The notes below the pieces were generated by a model. It worked only from the letters and a program-made list of their open reading frames with translations. It was not told the origin of the DNA and made no database searches. Below are positions 1 to 9,618 of a DNA stretch of 64,000 nucleotides, one piece after another. Source of the stretch: Opitutaceae bacterium (lineage in GTDB: Bacteria; Verrucomicrobiota; Verrucomicrobiia; Opitutales; Opitutaceae); the NCBI GenBank assembly GCA_028688225.1, contig JAQTYQ010000016.1, positions 25,101 through 89,100 of the forward strand, given 5' to 3'. Every line of letters starts with the position of its first letter. Position 1 is the first letter of the stretch. Made by a program: the position numbers and the translations under genes.

Positions 1-1325
1 TGCATCTGGGCCTTCACGCGATCGAGGTTGGCGCCCTTCATGTCCATCTTGTTGACCGCGACGATGAGCGTGACCTTGGCGTTCTGCACATGCTTCAGGG
101 CCTCGTCGGTCTGCGGCATGAACCCGTCGTCGGCCGCCACCACCAGCACGGCGATGTCGGTCACGCTGGCGCCGCGGGCGCGCATCTTGTTGAAGGCGGC
201 GTGGCCGGGTGTGTCGAGAAAGGTGATCGGGTGGCCCTTGAACTCCACCTGGTAGGCGCCGATGTGCTGGGTGATGCCGCCCGCCTCGCCCGCCGCCACG
301 TGGGCCTTGCGGATGGCGTCGAGCAGCGAAGTCTTGCCGTGGTCGACGTGACCGAGGATGCACACCACCGGCGGACGCGGCCGGAGAAACTTGGACTCGT
401 CCTCCACGGGCTTTTCCACCTTCTCCTTGGGCGCGGCCGGGGCCGCCGCCTCGCCGCGGTGCTTGATCTCGAGCAGGCAGCCATGCCGCTCGGCGATCTG
501 CTGGGCCACCGTCTCCTCGATGCTCTGGTTCATCGAGGCGAAGATCCCCATCTCCATCAACTCGGAGATGAGCTTGAAGGGCTTGAGGCCGAGTGCCGTC
601 GCAAAATCGCGCACGATGACCGGCGGCTTCAGATGGATGATTTTCACATCGCCGGAGGCGGTCACGGTGACGGACGGCGTCACGACGACCGGGGGCACCG
701 GCGGCGCGGCAAACGGCCGGGAGACGGACGGAGGCATCGGCGGCGCCTGGGGCCGGGCCGGGGGCGAAGGGGGCGAGGCCGCTGGCGGGATCGGGGCGGC
801 CACGGGGGCCGGGCGCGCCACGGGAGTCGGTGCGGCCGGGACCGGCGGCCGGATCGGCGGCGGGGGCGAAACGGTCACCGGCGGCCGGCTCACGGACGGG
901 ACCACGACCGGGGGTCGGACCGGCGCCCGCATGCCCGGCGGCATCGCCGGACGGGGAGCCGGAAACACAACCTGCGGACGGCTGGCCTTGGCCAGCTCCT
1001 CCTTCTCGCGGGCAATATCCTGCGCGGATTTGACGAAGGCACCCGTCGGCATCCGCGTGGTGAAAGTGTACGGCTTCCCCGCCGGCTCCACGGCGACCCC
1101 GGCCGTTGCATCCGCCCCAACGCGCTCCGGCGCGACCGCGGGAACGCCGGCGGCCTCGGGCTCCGCCGGCTTGGGCCCAAATTCCTGCTCCAGCGACTCC
1201 GCCGTGATCTTGTCGATCGTGCTCGAAACCGTTTTGACGGGGTAGTCGCGTCCCTTCAACAAGGTCAGCAGATCCTTGTTATCCATGCCGATTTTTTTGG
1301 CGAGTTCGTGGAGGCGAATACTCAT
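1..1325 (-). CDS. infB: Translation initiation factor IF-2, N-terminal part (runs off the window)
   Basis: IF-2 is the GTPase that brings initiator tRNA to the ribosome. The minus strand reads [18 protein letters not shown] (the IF2_N helical domain), then a Pro/Ala/Val-rich linker of roughly residues 55-210, a second IF2_N-like segment, and the G domain with G1 GHVDHGKTS near residue 325 and G4 NKMD near the window edge. The start codon at 1325 is well placed, 52 bases after the nusA stop, so the two are probably co-transcribed. The 3' part of the gene lies outside the window. The long low-complexity linker is common in high-GC IF-2. Confidence 0.95.
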   Translation of the reverse strand, partial: MSIRLHELAKKIGMDNKDLLTLLKGRDYPVKTVSSTIDKITAESLEQEFGPKPAEPEAAGVPAVAPERVGADATAGVAVEPAGKPYTFTTRMPTGAFVKSAQDIAREKEELAKASRPQVVFPAPRPAMPPGMRAPVRPPVVVPSVSRPPVTVSPPPPIRPPVPAAPTPVARPAPVAAPIPPAASPPSPPARPQAPPMPPSVSRPFAAPPVPPVVVTPSVTVTASGDVKIIHLKPPVIVRDFATALGLKPFKLISELMEMGIFASMNQSIEETVAQQIAERHGCLLEIKHRGEAAAPAAPKEKVEKPVEDESKFLRPRPPVVCILGHVDHGKTSLLDAIRKAHVAAGEAGGITQHIGAYQVEFKGHPITFLDTPGHAAFNKMRARGASVTDIAVLVVAADDGFMPQTDEALKHVQNAKVTLIVAVNKMDMKGANLDRVKAQM

Positions 1326-1377
1326 CAGGTGGCGGGTCGGTGGCGGGCGGGAAACGGAAGCGGGACGCAGGGATTGA

Positions 1378-2628
1378 TTATTTCTGGGAATCGGTGAAGG
1401 CGGCGACCTTTGCAAGGATATCGGCGGCCTCCTCGGACGTGAAGCCCGCGCCCACGAGATCGTCGCTTTCGACCCCGTTGAACAGCTCGACCGATGCGAA
1501 GCCGGCCGCGACCAGGCGCTGGGCCGTGCCATCGTCGATGCCGGGAATTTTGGCCAGGCCGGAAGCCGCCATGCCCTTCTTCTCCTCGAGCGTGGTGGCG
1601 ACCGTCTGCGCTTTCATGATGTCCAGCTTCCAGCCGATGAGGCGGGAGGTGAGGCGGGCGTTCTGCCCTTTCTTGCCGATGGCGATGGCCAGATCCTCCT
1701 CGGAAACCACAATGCCGACACGGCGGTTTTTCTCATCGATGATGATGTCGCGCAGGATGGCGGGCTTGAGCGCCTCGGCGACCATCTCGCGCGGATCGGC
1801 GAAGTAACGGACGATGTCGATCTTCTCGCCCCCCAGTTCGCGGACGATCGATTTCACACGGGCCCCGCGGGCGCCGACGCACGCGCCGACGGGATCGACC
1901 TTCGGATCGGCGGTGGTGACGGCGATCTTGGTGCGGTAGCCGGGTTCGCGGGCGAAGGCGTCGATTTTGACCGTGCCGTCGGCGATCTCGGTGACCTCGA
2001 GTTCAAACAGGCGGCGGACAAACTTCGGGCTGGCGCGGCTAAGGATGAGCTCGGGGCCGCGGCTCGTGTTTTCAATCTCTAGCAACAGGCAGCGGATGCG
2101 CTCGCCGGGCGCATAGTCCTCGCCGGGCACCTGCTCCTTGCCCGGCATCATGGCCTCGGCCTTGCCCAGGTCGATGAAGAGGTCGCCGCGCTCGCGCCGC
2201 CGCACGATGCCCGTGACGATGTCGCCGACGCGATCCTTGAAGTCGTCGTAAATGCGCTCCTTCTCGAACTGGCGGAGTTTCTGCATGATCGCCTGGCGGG
2301 CGGTCTGGGCCGCAATGCGCCCCAGGTAGGAGGGATCAACCTCCCGCTCGATGATTTCACCGAGCTGGACCCCCGGCTTCAGCTGCTGCGCCTTCTCCAG
2401 GTGGATCTCCGTCCTGGGGTTGCTGATGGAGTCGACGACCTTGAGCAAGGTCCAGGCGTGCAGCTGGCCGTTCTTCGGGTTGATCTCGATCTTCATCTCC
2501 TGACCCGAATTCACCCCCTTCTGGGCGGCCGCCTTGATGGCGTTGACGATCGCGCCGATCATGTCGGCACGACCGATCCCCTTCTCCTTCTCCATGTACT
2601 CGAGGACGGAAAGGATTTCGCTGCTCAT
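1378..2628 (-). CDS. nusA: Transcription termination/antitermination factor NusA
   Basis: NusA binds RNA polymerase and RNA and modulates pausing, termination and antitermination. The 416-residue protein has the NusA N-terminal domain ([17 protein letters not shown]), an S1 domain around residues 130-200, two KH domains ([19 protein letters not shown] in the second) and one C-terminal helical repeat ([17 protein letters not shown]). I chose the ATG at 2628 because the longer reading adds only 14 residues encoded by an A/T-tract and hairpin. The usual upstream gene rimP is absent: the region upstream is a promoter followed by a terminator-like stem, then a divergent gene. infB follows. Confidence 0.95.
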   Translation of the reverse strand: MSSEILSVLEYMEKEKGIGRADMIGAIVNAIKAAAQKGVNSGQEMKIEINPKNGQLHAWTLLKVVDSISNPRTEIHLEKAQQLKPGVQLGEIIEREVDPSYLGRIAAQTARQAIMQKLRQFEKERIYDDFKDRVGDIVTGIVRRRERGDLFIDLGKAEAMMPGKEQVPGEDYAPGERIRCLLLEIENTSRGPELILSRASPKFVRRLFELEVTEIADGTVKIDAFAREPGYRTKIAVTTADPKVDPVGACVGARGARVKSIVRELGGEKIDIVRYFADPREMVAEALKPAILRDIIIDEKNRRVGIVVSEEDLAIAIGKKGQNARLTSRLIGWKLDIMKAQTVATTLEEKKGMAASGLAKIPGIDDGTAQRLVAAGFASVELFNGVESDDLVGAGFTSEEAADILAKVAAFTDSQK

Positions 2629-2644
2629 ATGGATTGATTTGTGG

Positions 2645-2670
2645 AAAAAAAAAGCGGGCCAAAGGCCCAC
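2645..2670 (-). terminator. Terminator-like stem-loop in the nusA leader
   Basis: On the minus strand GTGGGCC-TTT-GGCCCGC (7 bp, one G-U pair) is followed directly by nine T residues, the classic intrinsic terminator layout. It ends 16 bases before the nusA ATG and no minus-strand gene lies upstream, so it cannot simply end a previous transcript. It overlaps the expected start of the nusA transcript. Its role (attenuator, RNA-stability stem or NusA target) is inference. Confidence 0.65.
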
Positions 2671-2671
2671 T

Positions 2672-2701
2672 TCTATACAAAGTGAACTGGAATTCGGTCA
2701 A
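2672..2701 (-). promoter_or_regulatory. Sigma-70-type promoter for nusA-infB
   Basis: On the minus strand TTGACC (2696-2701) is separated by 18 bases from TATAGA (2672-2677), a good match to the -35/-10 consensus. The expected transcription start falls at about 2665, inside the first arm of the hairpin described next to it. Confidence 0.6.
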
Positions 2702-2829
2702 GGGTGTTGGCGGACGCAAGCGATGTCAAGTCCCGGACCCGGCGCGGGTTGGCACAGGGCGGGCGGGATCTGGCCGCGGGGTCCCCGGCCGATCCGAAAA
2801 CCCCGCCTATCCCCCCGTCCAATCGCGTT

Positions 2830-2857
2830 TTGACATCGCCGCCCCCCGCCCTACTCT
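2830..2857 (+). promoter_or_regulatory. Candidate sigma-70-type promoter for the HIT gene
   Basis: TTGACA at 2830-2835 is followed after 16 bases by TACTCT at 2852-2857, a perfect -35 with a weak -10. The expected start is within about 10 bases of the ATG at 2872, so the transcript would be nearly leaderless. It is divergent from the nusA promoter. Confidence 0.4.
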
Positions 2858-2871
2858 GCCCCGTTGCTCCA

Positions 2872-3399
2872 ATGCAACAGCTTCATGCCTACTGGCGGAT
2901 GAGTTATATCGAGGCGCCGAAGTCCTCCACCAACGGCCGGCTTTTCACCGAACTGCCGGCGCGCGGCGACGACCGGGCCGCGCTCATCCTGCACCGCAGC
3001 CGGCTGTCGTATCTGGTCCTCAACCGCTTCCCCTACAATCCCGGCCACCTCCTCGCCGTCCCGTTCCGCGCGGCGACCGACCTCGCGGAGCTGACGCCGG
3101 CCGAGCGCGCGGATCTCCTGGACATCATCATCCTCGGCCAGCAGGTGCTGCGCGCCGCCGTCAATCCCGACGGTTTCAACCTCGGTTTCAACCTCGGCCG
3201 GCCCGCCGGCAGCAGCATCCGGCACCTCCACGCCCACATCGTGCCCCGCTGGAACGGCGACACCAACTTCATGCCCGTGATCGGCCAGACCCGGGTGCTG
3301 CCGCAGGCGCTGGCCGCCACCTACGACCGGCTCCGCGCCGTCCTGCCCGGCGTGTTGCAAAACGGGAAAACCAGGCGCCGCCGGCGGAAGGCCCGCTGA
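2872..3399 (+). CDS. HIT-family nucleotide phosphorylase/hydrolase
   Basis: A 175-residue HIT protein. The catalytic motif HLHAHIVPRWNGDTNF lies near residues 122-137 and is preceded by NLGFNLGRPAGSS, as in the bacterial diadenosine-tetraphosphate phosphorylase-like group (the Rv2613c type). Family members split Ap4A or act as AMP transferases; the exact substrate cannot be read from sequence. The start MQQLHAYWRMSYIEAP matches the family N-terminus. The C-terminus is a basic tail (KTRRRRRKAR). It precedes phoH by 50 bases on the same strand. Confidence 0.85.
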   Translation: MQQLHAYWRMSYIEAPKSSTNGRLFTELPARGDDRAALILHRSRLSYLVLNRFPYNPGHLLAVPFRAATDLAELTPAERADLLDIIILGQQVLRAAVNPDGFNLGFNLGRPAGSSIRHLHAHIVPRWNGDTNFMPVIGQTRVLPQALAATYDRLRAVLPGVLQNGKTRRRRRKAR

Positions 3400-3449
3400 G
3401 CCGGACGGATCCCTTCCGGCTGCAGCCATCTGCCATCCGCAATTCCCTC

Positions 3450-4439
3450 GTGCCCTCGAAAACGCTCTATTACGAGAGTCCGCGCCACCTGCACCAGCTC
3501 TACTGTGGCCGCGCGGAGAACCTCCTGGCCGTGGAGCAGACCTTCAACGTGAAACTCGCCACCCGCGAAGACTGGCTGAAAATCGAGGGCGCCGACGCCG
3601 ACATCGCGCGCGTCGAGGGCTTTTTCTCCTTTCTCAATGACGGGCGCCAGCAGGGACTCGCGCTGCGCAACTCGGATTTCGCCCAGCTGCTCGGCCGCTT
3701 CGCCGGCGACGACGGCGCGCAGCTGCGCACCCTCTTTTCCGAGCCGCTGGTCCTCACGACCAACCGGAAGAGCATCGTGCCAAAGACCATCGGCCAGAAG
3801 CTCTACCTCCAGTCGATCCAGAAGAATCCCGTCGTGTTCGGCATCGGCCCCGCGGGCACGGGCAAGACCTACCTCGCCGTTGCCGCCGCCATCTCCGCCC
3901 TCCTCAGGAATCAGGTCCAGCGCATCGTCCTGACGCGACCGGCGGTCGAGGCCGGCGAGGCGCTGGGATTCCTGCCCGGCGACCTGCGTGAGAAAATCCT
4001 GCCCTACCTGCGGCCGCTCTACGACGCCATGCACGACATGCTCGACGCCGAGGACGTCGCGCGGCTGGTCGAAAAGGGCACCATCGAGATCGCGCCGCTC
4101 GCCTATATGCGCGGCCGCACGCTTTCCCGCGCATTCATCATCCTCGACGAGGCCCAGAACACCACGCCCGAGCAGATGATGATGTTTCTTACCCGCCTCG
4201 GCGAGGATTCGCGCATGATCATCACCGGCGACGTCACACAGATCGACCTGCCGCGGCCGCAGCAGTCGGGGCTGCTGCAGGTGAAGCACATCCTGGCCGG
4301 CATCGCCGGCATCGACTTTCATCATTTCTCCGGCGCCGACGTCGTGCGCCCCCCCCTCGTCCAGAAGATTATCGAAGCCTACGACCGCTACCGGCACCCC
4401 ATCACCTCCCGCCACGAGGAGGAGGAGGGCAAGGCCTAG
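3450..4439 (+). CDS. phoH: PhoH-like ATPase
   Basis: PhoH family P-loop ATPase/RNA-helicase-like protein, usually linked to RNA metabolism next to ybeY and the 7TM-HD gene, as here. Visible motifs are Walker A GPAGTGKT near residue 132, [17 protein letters not shown], and Walker [11 protein letters not shown] near residue 228, followed by [11 protein letters not shown]. The length of 329 residues is normal. The start is taken as the GTG at 3450 ([10 protein letters not shown]); no convincing ribosome-binding site is visible, so another start is possible. The stop is 15 bases before the next gene. Confidence 0.92.
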   Translation: MPSKTLYYESPRHLHQLYCGRAENLLAVEQTFNVKLATREDWLKIEGADADIARVEGFFSFLNDGRQQGLALRNSDFAQLLGRFAGDDGAQLRTLFSEPLVLTTNRKSIVPKTIGQKLYLQSIQKNPVVFGIGPAGTGKTYLAVAAAISALLRNQVQRIVLTRPAVEAGEALGFLPGDLREKILPYLRPLYDAMHDMLDAEDVARLVEKGTIEIAPLAYMRGRTLSRAFIILDEAQNTTPEQMMMFLTRLGEDSRMIITGDVTQIDLPRPQQSGLLQVKHILAGIAGIDFHHFSGADVVRPPLVQKIIEAYDRYRHPITSRHEEEEGKA

Positions 4440-4454
4440 CCGCGCGCCCCGCCC

Positions 4455-6908
4455 ATGCCGTTTTTCCATAAATTGCAGCTGCTCCGCCGCAGCCCCGCCG
4501 CCGCCTCGCGGCGCCGGCGCAAGACGGTGCATACCTCCGCCGCGGCGAGTTATCTGCAGCAGAGCCAGCCGGTGGCGTTCCTGCTCTTTGTCGTCACGGT
4601 CGCGGCCATCGTGCTCATCAGCTTTGTCGGCGTCTCGTCGGTTACGCTGCCGGTGCTGCCCAACCAGCTCGCCATGGTGCGCATCGTCGCCGGCGCGCCC
4701 TTTTCCTACGAGAGCAGGATCAAGACCGAGCTCAGCCGCGCCCAGCTGCTCAACCGCGTGCCGCCCGTCTACCAGCTCGAACTCGGCCCGCTGCAACAGT
4801 TCGAGTCCAACCTCCACGAGCTGCTGGCCGCGCTGGAGAAGATCGAGCGCGATTATCCCGCCGACACCGTGGCCGCCTCCGGCATGCAGGGCGCATTCTC
4901 GCCCTCGGCCCGGCGCGCGGCCGAGCTCGACACCCTCGTCGAGGCGTTCAACGCCAAGGGGCCCTACCGGGTTGCCGCCGACGACGTGGCCGCGCTGCTG
5001 GCGCTGGGGGATGCCAAGGCGCGCTTTGCCATCGTCGAAAACGGCCTGGCGGCCCTGCGCGAGATTTACCGCGAGGGCGTGGACGACAACAGCCGCACCT
5101 TCGCGGCCGGCAGTCCCGACAGCATCTCGCTCTTCCGGGTGCGGCGTCCCTCGGGCGAGATCGCCCAGGTGCGCGTGCAGTCGATGGAGGAGGCGCTCAC
5201 CTTCCTGCGCATCAACCTGGCGGCGGAGGGCGTGAGCCGCGAAACCACTCTCTCGCTCTTCCGCCTCTTCCGCAACGGCGTCACTCCCAACCTCATCTTC
5301 GACCGCGGGGCCACCGAGCGCCTCCAGCAGCAGGTGATCGCCGACCTCAAGCCGGTCACCGTCTCGGTCGAACGCGGCCAGACCATCATCGAGCCCGGCG
5401 CACGGGTCACGCCCGAGCAGTATGAGATGCTCGTCGCGCACCGGGACTTCCTCCTGCACCACGGCGACCTGGCCATCAACGAGGGCCTGCAGTTCTTCGG
5501 CCGCATCCTGCTTGTGCTCGCCATGGTGATGGCATCGGTGCTCTACATCCGGCTCGAGGACCCCGAGACCATGCGCAACAACGGCCGGCTGGCCCTGCTG
5601 GCCCTCGTGGTCATCCTGAATCTCGCGCTCGTGCGCACGACCTACTGGGTCGGCGAACTGCCCTCCTTCATGAAGAACACCACCGCGGCGTCGCTCCTGC
5701 CCTACGTGGCGCCGACCGCGCTCGCGCCGCTGATCGTCGCCATCCTCATCGACGCCGGCTCGGCGGTCTTCATGGCGCTGCTCATCTCGATCTTCACCAG
5801 CGTCATCTACGGCAACCGGCTCGACCTGCTCGTCGTCACCTTCCTGGCCTCGATGGTGGGCATCTTCTCGTGCCGCGCCATCCGCCGGCGCAGCCGCGTC
5901 GTGCGCGCGGCCGGCCTCGGCGGCTGCACCGTCGCCGGCTTCGCCGCCCTCATCGGCATCGCCGACCAGTTCCCCCCCCTCGTCGTGATCCGGCAGATGG
6001 CCGCCGGCCTTGTCACGGGCCTGCTCACGGGGGTGGCCGTGGCCGGCCTGCTGCCGGTCCTCGAAGGCCTGTTCAGGCGCACCACCGACATCACGCTGCT
6101 GGAACTGACAGACTACAACCATCCCCTCCTGCACCGCATGCAGATGGAGACGCCCGGCACCTATCATCATAGCCTCGTCGTCGCCAACCTCGCCGAGAAT
6201 GCCGCCAACGCCATCGGCGCCAATCCTCTCCTCTGCCGCGTCTGCTCACTTTTCCACGACATCGGCAAGACCACCAAGCCCGAATACTTCTCCGAAAACC
6301 AGCGCGAGGGCGTGAATCCGCACAACGAGCGCAGCCCGTCGTTCTCCGCCCTCATCATCAAGAGCCACGTCAAGGAGGGCGTGGATCTCGCGCTCAAGCA
6401 CAAGCTGCCCACGGCCGTGATCGACGTGATCCGGCAACACCATGGCACCACGCTCATCCAGACCTTCTACCAGCGCGCCCGGGGCGGTGAAATCCACCCG
6501 CCGGCCGGCGGCAGTGCCCCACCCATCCCCGCCGCCTCGCGCGACCCCTTCCCGCCCGGACTCGAGACCCGCGTCTGCGAGACCACCTACCGTTACGACG
6601 GTCCGAAGCCGCAGTTCAAGGAAAGCGCCATCATCATGCTGGCCGATGGCGTCGAGGCCGCCACGCGCTCGCTCCGCCGGGTGACCCCGCAGCATCTCAG
6701 CGAGCTCATCGACCAGATTTTCAAGAGCCGCCTCGAGGACGGCCAGCTGGACGAGGCGCCGCTGAATCTCGCGGAGCTCAGCCAGATCAAGAGCAGCTTC
6801 ACCTTCACCCTGCTCAACATGCTCCATGCCCGCGTGGCCTACCCGCCCGCGGCGGAAAAACCCGAGGCCCGGAATGCCCCCAGGAAATCGGAGCAGGGTG
6901 CGGGGTAG
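4455..6908 (+). CDS. 7TM-HD family cyclic-di-AMP phosphodiesterase (PgpH/YqfF-like)
   Basis: An 817-residue membrane protein: one N-terminal transmembrane segment near residues 40-65, a large extracytoplasmic region (7TMR-HDED type), seven transmembrane helices around residues 345-520, and a cytoplasmic HD domain with TYHHSLVVA, the HD pair in [13 protein letters not shown] near residue 598, and RQHHGTT. Proteins of this family hydrolyse c-di-AMP. It sits between phoH and ybeY, the standard gene order. The HD domain carries a Pro-rich insert (about residues 675-700) between the RQHHGTT helix and the conserved [12 protein letters not shown] segment. Confidence 0.9.
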   Translation: MPFFHKLQLLRRSPAAASRRRRKTVHTSAAASYLQQSQPVAFLLFVVTVAAIVLISFVGVSSVTLPVLPNQLAMVRIVAGAPFSYESRIKTELSRAQLLNRVPPVYQLELGPLQQFESNLHELLAALEKIERDYPADTVAASGMQGAFSPSARRAAELDTLVEAFNAKGPYRVAADDVAALLALGDAKARFAIVENGLAALREIYREGVDDNSRTFAAGSPDSISLFRVRRPSGEIAQVRVQSMEEALTFLRINLAAEGVSRETTLSLFRLFRNGVTPNLIFDRGATERLQQQVIADLKPVTVSVERGQTIIEPGARVTPEQYEMLVAHRDFLLHHGDLAINEGLQFFGRILLVLAMVMASVLYIRLEDPETMRNNGRLALLALVVILNLALVRTTYWVGELPSFMKNTTAASLLPYVAPTALAPLIVAILIDAGSAVFMALLISIFTSVIYGNRLDLLVVTFLASMVGIFSCRAIRRRSRVVRAAGLGGCTVAGFAALIGIADQFPPLVVIRQMAAGLVTGLLTGVAVAGLLPVLEGLFRRTTDITLLELTDYNHPLLHRMQMETPGTYHHSLVVANLAENAANAIGANPLLCRVCSLFHDIGKTTKPEYFSENQREGVNPHNERSPSFSALIIKSHVKEGVDLALKHKLPTAVIDVIRQHHGTTLIQTFYQRARGGEIHPPAGGSAPPIPAASRDPFPPGLETRVCETTYRYDGPKPQFKESAIIMLADGVEAATRSLRRVTPQHLSELIDQIFKSRLEDGQLDEAPLNLAELSQIKSSFTFTLLNMLHARVAYPPAAEKPEARNAPRKSEQGAG

Positions 6909-7014
6909 AGAGACCGGAGCCCGGAAACCGGATTTCGGGAAAAAGAGAACCGAGGCAGGGCGTCATCTGATCTTTCCGGTTTCCGGTATCCGAAATCCGC
7001 AATCGGCCCGGCCG

Positions 7015-7518
7015 GTGCACCTCCACCACGGCCACCCGCGGCTCCGCCTCGACCGCTGCGCCGTGGCCGCCATGGTCCATCTGCTCGACGCCCACGCGGC
7101 CGCGATCCTGCCGCTCCCGTCCGCGGTTCCCGGCCTGCACCCGGTGCCGGCCGGCGAACTGTCCCTCGCCTTTCTCACCGATGCCGCCCTCGCCCGTCTC
7201 CACGCCCGGTTTCTCGACGACCCGTCGGTCACCGACGTGATCACCTTTGCCGGCACCCCCGCGTCCGGCCTGGCGGGCGAAATCTGCGTCTCCGCCGACA
7301 CCGCCCGCGCTTTCGCGAGAAAACACGGGCGTGATTTCTCCGCGGAGCTGACACTCTACCTCGTGCACGGCTGGCTGCACCTCGCCGGCCACGACGATCT
7401 CGAACCCGTCCGAAAAAAACGCATGCGCGCCGCCGAGGCCCGGGCGATGCGACTGCTGTGCGCGGCGGGAGAAATTCCGCGCTTCGCCTTCATCGCCCCG
7501 GCGCGCGCCCGTCCCTGA
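7015..7518 (+). CDS. ybeY: Endoribonuclease YbeY (rRNA maturation)
   Basis: UPF0054 metalloprotein needed for 16S rRNA 3'-end maturation. The signature is HGWLHLAGHDDLEP. In the E. coli enzyme three histidines of HGxLHLxGxDH bind zinc; here the third position is Asp, with an extra His two residues earlier. The upstream part VTDVITF and GEICVSAD also fits the family. The start is uncertain: GTG 7015 gives 167 residues; a later ATG at 7072 would remove the first strand. The 7-kb cluster order phoH, 7TM-HD, ybeY supports the call. Confidence 0.85.
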   Translation: MHLHHGHPRLRLDRCAVAAMVHLLDAHAAAILPLPSAVPGLHPVPAGELSLAFLTDAALARLHARFLDDPSVTDVITFAGTPASGLAGEICVSADTARAFARKHGRDFSAELTLYLVHGWLHLAGHDDLEPVRKKRMRAAEARAMRLLCAAGEIPRFAFIAPARARP

Positions 7519-7567
7519 TCCGGCCCGCGTACCCACGCCGGCCGCCGCGGTCTCGCGATGGGAAACA

Positions 7568-7588
7568 ATGTCAACTAATAGTTGACAT
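7568..7588. repeat. 21-bp perfect palindrome, TGT-N4-TAATA-N4-ACA type
   Basis: TGTCAACTAATAGTTGACA with one more paired base on each side (9-bp arms, AAT centre). It lies between the 3' ends of ybeY and the convergent PEGA gene. Nineteen bases are identical to a copy at 39062-39080, and the layout matches the TGTAACGTAATACGTTACA palindromes at 60063 and 62143. Confidence 0.8.
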
Positions 7589-7672
7589 GCTTCCGTCCGC
7601 AGTGCGCCAAGGCACGCCGCGGAGTGCGGCGAAATGCAAATGCGGCCGGCCGTCGCATCGCCCGGCGCCCGC

Positions 7673-8146
7673 TCAATGCCCGGTGCGCTGCGCGCCCTCC
7701 GGCGTGAAACGCAGCACCGCCGGCACCTTCTCGCGCGGAGTGAATTCCTCCAGGGTGGTATGCGTCACCTCGGTGGCGTCGGCCGCCACAAACCGCGCCC
7801 GGATTTCCACGTAATCGCGGAAAAATCCCAGCGGCGTGGCCGGCACGGTGATGCGCACCGGCGCCTTTCCCACCGGCCGGCCGTCGACCACAATAATCGC
7901 GCCCGGGGGCGCGGATTCGACGAGCAGCGTCAGTTTGGAAACCGGCGTGGTGCCCTCGGCCGGCCGTTCCGGCACCGATGGAGCTGCCGGTGGAACCGCC
8001 GGTTTTGTCGCTCCCTGTTCCCGGACCGGGGTGGGCGCCGCGACCGGGGTAACGCCTGCCGGCGCGGAGGCTGGCGCCTTGCGCACAGTCGTGCAGCCGG
8101 CGGAAACCAGAAGACAAAAGACGGAGGACAGCGCTGCAATCCGCAT
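7673..8146 (-). CDS. PEGA-domain lipoprotein
   Basis: A 157-residue predicted lipoprotein. The N-terminus MRIAALSSVFCLLVSAGC is a signal peptide with lipobox VSAGC. A Pro/Ala-rich linker of about 45 residues follows, then a PEGA-like beta domain (LTLLVESAPPGAIIVVDGRP). Such domains are common in cell-surface proteins; no enzymatic function is implied. I chose the ATG at 8146 because AGGA lies six bases upstream; an ATG at 8161 is also possible. It is convergent with ybeY and divergent from the serpin gene. Confidence 0.75.
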   Translation of the reverse strand: MRIAALSSVFCLLVSAGCTTVRKAPASAPAGVTPVAAPTPVREQGATKPAVPPAAPSVPERPAEGTTPVSKLTLLVESAPPGAIIVVDGRPVGKAPVRITVPATPLGFFRDYVEIRARFVAADATEVTHTTLEEFTPREKVPAVLRFTPEGAQRTGH

Positions 8147-8367
8147 TGGAGATCCTATCATGGCCTTGAGCCGCTCACGTTAAGCATCTCTCCACCGGCA
8201 CCAAGGAGAAACTCCACCGGAGGTCGGTCGCGAAACGGTTTCACTGCATCTTTCACTGGTTTTTCCCAGCATGCACTTCATCACGCCAGCCGGCTAACAG
8301 TTCCTGGCGGAACACGTCCGATCTTCTCTTTTCCCTAAGAAACAACAGGCTCCCACGTCATCCAGAT

Positions 8368-9591
8368 ATGCGCTCGCGATTGCTTCCCTTCCAGCCGGGT
8401 TCGGCGACACTGGCCGCCATCCTAATCGTCGCAGCCTCCGCGACCGGTGCCGACCGCCCCGCGGTCGAGACCGTGGCCGCCGCCAACACCGCTTTTGCCC
8501 TCGACCTTTACCGGCAGCTCGCACCGGCACCGGGCAACCTATTCTTTTCACCCTCCAGTGTTTCCGAAGTCCTCGGCATGGCCCTAGTTGGAGCCCGCGG
8601 CCAGACTGCCGCGGAAATGGCCGCGACCCTCCACCTGAACTTCCCGCCGGATCAAGTCGTCGCTGGGCTTGCTCTACTGGCTGACCGATTGGGCCTCGGC
8701 CGTCACGACGGCGTCACCCTCGTGACGGCCAATTCCATCTGGGCGCAGTCGCAGACGCCACTCCTCCCGGAGTTTCTGCACTCGCTCCGCACCCAATTCT
8801 CCGCCGAAGCCACGTCGGTCGATTTCGGGCACGCCGCCGAAGCCGCGCGGACGAGGATCAACGTCTGGGTCGCCGACAAAACGCGCAACAAGATCCCGGA
8901 GTTGATCGGCGCCGGTATGCTCGACACCCAGACTCGGATGGTGCTGGTCAATGCGATCTATTTCAAAGGCCGCTGGGCCGGCCCTTTTGAGCCGCGGCTG
9001 ACACGCCCGGCGTCGTTCTTCCTCGCCCCGACCCGGAGCGTCGAGGTGCCGACGATGCATCGTACATCCAAGCTGCGCACGGTCGCGCTCGACGGGCTCC
9101 GCCTGATCGAGCTGCCCTACTCCGGTCAGACCATATCCCTGGTGATCCTACTGCCGGACGCAAGCGTCGGGCTGGCCGCGATCGAACGCGACCTCACGCC
9201 GGAGAAGCTCGGCCCCTGGCTGACGCGATTTGACGCCGCAGGGAAAGTCGAGGTGGCGCTCGCGCTGCCGCGGTTCAGCACCGCCGGCCACTTTGATCTC
9301 GGTTGGCAACTTGGAGCGATGGGAATGCCGGCGGCCTTCGATCCGAACGCCGCGGATTTCTCGGGCATGACCGGCGATCGCTCTCTGTTTCTATCCACCG
9401 TCATCCACCAAGCCGTCGTGGAGGTGAACGAGGAAGGGACCGAAGCCGCCGCTGCGAGCGGCGGGGTCTACGCGGCCTTTGCGGTGATGCGTCCGCTCGA
9501 GATCCAGGTCGACCACCCGTTTCTGTTCCTGATCCGCGACCAAACGACCGGGACCCTGCTTTTCCTCGGCCGGATCGTCGATCCGCGCTGA
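8368..9591 (+). CDS. Secreted serpin (serine protease inhibitor family I4)
   Basis: A 407-residue serpin with an N-terminal signal peptide (cleavage near ATGADRP). Family landmarks present: NLFFSPSSVSEVLGMALVGA, VLVNAIYFKGRWAGPF, the hinge EEGTEAAAASGG near residue 353 and the C-terminal DHPFLFLIRDQTTGTLLFLGR. The hinge has Gly at P15, Thr at P14 and four alanines at P12-P9, the pattern of inhibitory rather than non-inhibitory serpins. By alignment with alpha-1-antitrypsin, P1 falls on or near the Phe of YAAFAV, so a chymotrypsin- or elastase-like target is inferred; the loop is about two residues longer than in antitrypsin. It is flanked by minus-strand genes and stands alone. Confidence 0.93.
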   Translation: MRSRLLPFQPGSATLAAILIVAASATGADRPAVETVAAANTAFALDLYRQLAPAPGNLFFSPSSVSEVLGMALVGARGQTAAEMAATLHLNFPPDQVVAGLALLADRLGLGRHDGVTLVTANSIWAQSQTPLLPEFLHSLRTQFSAEATSVDFGHAAEAARTRINVWVADKTRNKIPELIGAGMLDTQTRMVLVNAIYFKGRWAGPFEPRLTRPASFFLAPTRSVEVPTMHRTSKLRTVALDGLRLIELPYSGQTISLVILLPDASVGLAAIERDLTPEKLGPWLTRFDAAGKVEVALALPRFSTAGHFDLGWQLGAMGMPAAFDPNAADFSGMTGDRSLFLSTVIHQAVVEVNEEGTEAAAASGGVYAAFAVMRPLEIQVDHPFLFLIRDQTTGTLLFLGRIVDPR

Positions 9592-9618
9592 GACCTGCGC
9601 GATAACCCGGGGAAAATA

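Noticed and set aside
3321..6170. Very long open frame on the minus strand opposite phoH and the 7TM-HD gene
   Set aside because: It mirrors well-supported plus-strand genes; the composition (runs of D, G, E, A, R, H) is typical of antisense shadows in GC-rich DNA, with no domain resemblance.
7568..7588. LexA/SOS box or CIRCE element
   Set aside because: The palindrome has neither the TGTTC-N4-GAACA pattern proposed for Verrucomicrobia LexA nor the TTAGCACTC-N9-GAGTGCTAA of CIRCE.
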